This document shows positions 13,333 to 15,547 of a DNA stretch of 15,547 nucleotides, piece after piece. Under the pieces are notes generated by a model that saw only the letters and a program-made list of their open reading frames with translations, searched no databases and was not told where the DNA came from. A program made the translations under genes and the position numbers. The stretch lies in contig CALEZK010000348.1 of assembly GCA_937928585.1 (NCBI GenBank), positions 1 through 15,547 of the forward strand, read 5' to 3'. The DNA is from an uncultured bacterium. Lineage in GTDB: Bacteria; Hydrogenedentota; Hydrogenedentia; Hydrogenedentales; SLHB01. Numbering within the stretch: the stretch's first letter is position 1; every line of letters begins with the position of its first letter.

Positions 13333-13988
13333 GCGACGCGCCTAATAAATCGAACCTGCGAAGCATCGGCATGGTGGCTTGGGCCTTATTCACTCTCGTG
13401 TTGTTCTTCTGTGTGCTGCTGCTCGCCAATGAACTCATGAAATCTGGCAGGAACCCGCTGGAACTTGCCGAGAACGTGGACGGCCTCAGTGTTCCAGTGA
13501 CGCCAAGCGCGCCAAGCGCATCGGAATTGCGCGACGTTCCTATTTACGTTGCGAGCGCCGATGGCCGCATGCTGCTGCCAGAGCGCCGTTCCATCCCATT
13601 TGGGGAATTCACGGTCGAGAACTGCCGGGCAGCGCTGGACGAATTGAGAAAGCCCAGCAACACAGGTTCGAACATGTCGGTTCTGCCTGCATCCGCTGAA
13701 TACAACGCACTCTTCCTCACCGAGAACGGCGAGTTGGTGATTGACTTCGTAACAAGTTCACTGCAAACCACTGCGAAGAGCACCGGCTCGGAAGCGCTGA
13801 TGGTTTACGGGATCGTCAATAGCCTTACACAAGATGTGTTGCGCGCGCAGAATGGCGGCCCGGTAAAGACAGTCCGCTTTTTGTTCGGCGGCGAGGCGCC
13901 GGGCGAAAGCTTTCCCGCGCACTTCGATCTTTCGCAGCCGATTGCACCCAATGCGGCCTGGATCCTCAAAACGGAGGCAACGCAGTAA
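13329..13988 (+). CDS. GerMN-domain membrane-anchored protein
   Basis: This 219-residue protein has an N-terminal membrane helix at about residues 14-34 and then a GerMN domain over about residues 65-210. Family patterns visible are VPIYVASADGRMLLPERRSI, an ALDELRKP helix, LFLTENGELVIDFVTS, SEALMVYGIVNSLTQ, VKTVRFLFGGE and FPAHFDLSQPI. GerMN domains were named from the Bacillus sporulation/germination protein GerM but occur widely in non-spore-formers, often beside wall amidases. No proper lipobox is seen (the helix contains LFFC), so it is probably a signal anchor. Its ATG overlaps the amidase stop by 4 bases, which shows translational coupling. A GGAGG near its end could help murI translation. 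Confidence 0.85.
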   Translation: MSDAPNKSNLRSIGMVAWALFTLVLFFCVLLLANELMKSGRNPLELAENVDGLSVPVTPSAPSASELRDVPIYVASADGRMLLPERRSIPFGEFTVENCRAALDELRKPSNTGSNMSVLPASAEYNALFLTENGELVIDFVTSSLQTTAKSTGSEALMVYGIVNSLTQDVLRAQNGGPVKTVRFLFGGEAPGESFPAHFDLSQPIAPNAAWILKTEATQ

Positions 13989-13992
13989 CCCA

Positions 13993-14796
13993 ATGCCAAG
14001 TCCTGACGCGCCCCTCGGCATTTTCGACAGCGGCGTCGGGGGTCTCACTGTATTTCGACGCATTGCGGAGCGGCTTCCCAATGAATCGATCATTTATCTT
14101 GGCGATACGGCGCGCGTACCGTATGGCACCAAATCCTCGGACACGGTTGCGCGCTATGCGAGCGCGTGCGCGGAAGTCTTGATGGACCGTGGAATCAAAA
14201 TGCTTGTGGTGGCGTGCAACACGGCGTCCGCCTATGCATTGGATGTGCTGCGTCGCAATCTGCACATTCCGGTAATCGGCGTGATCGAGCCAGGCGCGAA
14301 GCGCGCCGTCTCGGCAACGCGGAACGGCACCATTGGTGTTATCGGAACCGCCGGAACCATTAGAAGCGGTCAGTATCAGGCGGTGATCAAGGAGTATTCA
14401 TCAAACGCCCGGGTGCTGGCCAAGCCGTGCCCGATGTTTGTCCCCCTGGCGGAAGAAGGCTGGCTGGAGGGAGACGTGCCTTTGAAAGTCGCACAGACCT
14501 ACCTTGCCGGCCTTTGTAGTGAAGGCATCGATACGCTGGTGTTGGGATGTACGCATTATCCGCTGCTGAAAACCGTGATTGCGGAAGCGGTCGGACCTGG
14601 GGTCACCCTGGTCGACAGCGCGGAGGCCACCGCGGAGTCTGTCGCGGACGTCTTGCGCGTGCAGAAGCAGCAGAACTCCGGACTCACCGGAAGATCGCAT
14701 CGTTTTTTGGTCACGGACGCGCCAGAGACTTTCTCGCGCGTAGGCAAAACCTTCTTGAGCAGTGAAATCGAAACAGTGGAATGGGTGGATATCTGA
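13993..14796 (+). CDS. murI: Glutamate racemase
   Basis: This 267-residue enzyme interconverts L- and D-glutamate, providing D-glutamate for peptidoglycan in the cytosol. All signatures are present: FDSGVGG with Asp12, YLGDTARVPYG at 35-45, VVACNTASA with catalytic Cys75, and LGCTHYP with catalytic Cys186 and His188. The length fits the family. I chose ATG 13993, five bases after the GerMN stop; an in-frame ATG at 13942 would overlap GerMN and add a basic non-family extension. A GGAGG lies 15 bases upstream of the start, longer than usual, so the ribosome may couple from the upstream gene. The next gene begins 1 base after its stop. Confidence 0.95.
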   Translation: MPSPDAPLGIFDSGVGGLTVFRRIAERLPNESIIYLGDTARVPYGTKSSDTVARYASACAEVLMDRGIKMLVVACNTASAYALDVLRRNLHIPVIGVIEPGAKRAVSATRNGTIGVIGTAGTIRSGQYQAVIKEYSSNARVLAKPCPMFVPLAEEGWLEGDVPLKVAQTYLAGLCSEGIDTLVLGCTHYPLLKTVIAEAVGPGVTLVDSAEATAESVADVLRVQKQQNSGLTGRSHRFLVTDAPETFSRVGKTFLSSEIETVEWVDI

Positions 14797-14797
14797 C

Positions 14798-15547
14798 ATG
14801 AGTGCAGCAAAGGTCCGCAATCAGAACCAAGGGCCCTCAGAGAATACCAAAGTTCCAAACTCGTGGGGCACTTTGTTAATGCTCGGCAGTGCGGTGCTTA
14901 TCGCGGCGGGCGTGAGCGTGCTGCTCATGCAGGGCCCAGAACCTTCACACACGGCGTCTGCCGAATCCATTGCGGAAGTTACGCCTATTTCGGCTGCGGA
15001 GCGTTCACATATCGACCGTCGCACGAATTCGGATTCGGGTGTGGTATTTGCCGCATCAACGGTCGAGCCTCCCAGAATCGAAACAGCCAGCCTTCGTTCG
15101 GAAAGCAACCTGATTCGCAATGACCTGATCGCGCAAACTTCCCGGGTGACGGATCAGTTGGCGGATGCATTGCGCGCGGCGGGGTCCATTTCTGTCGAAC
15201 CGCTTCGCACTGAATTGCGGCAGGACGAGACCGCGATGTGGCATTTTGCGAGACTCGAGGCCCATGTGGCAGTTCCCGCTGTCGCCCAAGATATGGCAGA
15301 GAAACTAGCCCGCGCGCTTTCCGATGCGCATGTAAAAGTGGAACGCAAGGACTTTGGCGCACAGGGCAATGCACGGCTTTCTGTAAGGTACCAGGGGCTG
15401 GAATGCGCGGATATTAGCGTAGTGTCAGGGGCATCGCCCAATCCAGCGATGCAATTGGCCGCATTGGCGGTTGTTCTGGCCGGTCTGGATCCGGATGATT
15501 ATGTGCGCGAGTTGAATCCGGATCCTGAAATGCTGCCGCTGGATTCA
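14798..15547 (+). CDS. Membrane-anchored wall-operon protein, possible divergent polysaccharide deacetylase (3' end cut)
   Basis: The frame from ATG 14798 stays open for all 250 codons to the window edge, so the gene is partial. It has a cytosolic N-terminus, one membrane helix at about residues 24-45, a low-complexity polar stretch to about 100, and then a small mixed alpha/beta domain at about 140-215 (WHFARLEAHVAVPAVAQDMAEKLARAL...ARLSVRYQG). The last residues (about 220-250, LAALAVVLAGLDPDD onward) recall the beginning of the divergent polysaccharide deacetylase (YibQ-like) fold, whose members often sit beside wall amidases. In that family an IDDxG motif stands here; the sequence seen has LAGLDPDD instead. 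The family call rests on weak pattern memory and context, not on a complete domain. Its start lies 1 base after the murI stop, so the two are coupled. Confidence 0.45.
   Translation, partial: MSAAKVRNQNQGPSENTKVPNSWGTLLMLGSAVLIAAGVSVLLMQGPEPSHTASAESIAEVTPISAAERSHIDRRTNSDSGVVFAASTVEPPRIETASLRSESNLIRNDLIAQTSRVTDQLADALRAAGSISVEPLRTELRQDETAMWHFARLEAHVAVPAVAQDMAEKLARALSDAHVKVERKDFGAQGNARLSVRYQGLECADISVVSGASPNPAMQLAALAVVLAGLDPDDYVRELNPDPEMLPLDS

Noticed and set aside
13942..13992. Longer murI start at ATG 13942
   Set aside because: The extension is basic, lies inside the GerMN gene and is not part of the glutamate racemase family; ATG 13993 fits the family N-terminus.
1..15547. CRISPR arrays, tRNA or rRNA genes, insertion sequences, phage genes
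   Set aside because: No direct repeat array, cloverleaf-like sequence, transposase or integrase was seen in any frame.

Overview
The window looks like a chromosomal stretch from an uncultured, probably diderm (Gram-negative-type) bacterium with GC in the mid-to-high 50s by eye. Hints toward a Planctomycetes/Hydrogenedentota-like lineage are a Hanks kinase with a TPR tail, a secreted PmoA-like (DUF6807) protein, an exported lactonase propeller, a large zinc-ribbon/coiled-coil/membrane protein, and tandem short TatA proteins. This placement is inference; no rRNA or lineage marker is present. I see no tRNA, rRNA, CRISPR array, insertion sequence or phage gene, and base composition is even, so it reads as ordinary chromosome with several poorly described proteins.

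Layout. The left edge (1-84, minus) carries the first 28 codons of a membrane protein with its own promoter. Diverging from it is a pair: an anti-sigma-antagonist-type STAS protein (424-765) and a TPR-tailed Ser/Thr kinase (778-2739). A block of minus-strand genes follows: a membrane-anchored protein of unknown function (2751-3284), a metallo-beta-lactamase-fold hydrolase (3424-4203), a class I SAM methyltransferase (4257-4880) and an exported PmoA-like protein (4888-5862). On the plus strand come an 831-residue zinc-ribbon/coiled-coil/multi-TM protein with a PilP/GspC-like C-terminus (6053-8548) and a 474-residue HEAT-repeat protein (8601-10025). Next on the minus strand are an exported lactonase-type propeller (10053-11189) and two tandem tatA-like genes (11387-11581, 11611-11790).

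A divergent intergenic region with a good promoter for each side leads into a plus-strand cell-envelope operon: a 55-residue single-TM protein (12090-12257, easily missed), an Amidase_3 N-acetylmuramoyl-L-alanine amidase (12265-13332), a GerMN-domain protein (13329-13988), glutamate racemase murI (13993-14796), and a membrane-anchored protein that runs off the right edge (14798 onward; possibly a divergent polysaccharide deacetylase).

How they may work together. The STAS/kinase pair suggests Ser/Thr phosphorylation-based partner-switching signalling. The right-hand operon makes D-glutamate for peptidoglycan and cuts or senses the wall. The tatA pair could serve Tat export; the PmoA-like protein carries a plausible twin-arginine signal. 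The most novel candidates are the 831-residue composite protein with its HEAT-repeat neighbour, the 55-residue protein heading the wall operon, and the truncated last gene. None is proven to be a new system from sequence alone.
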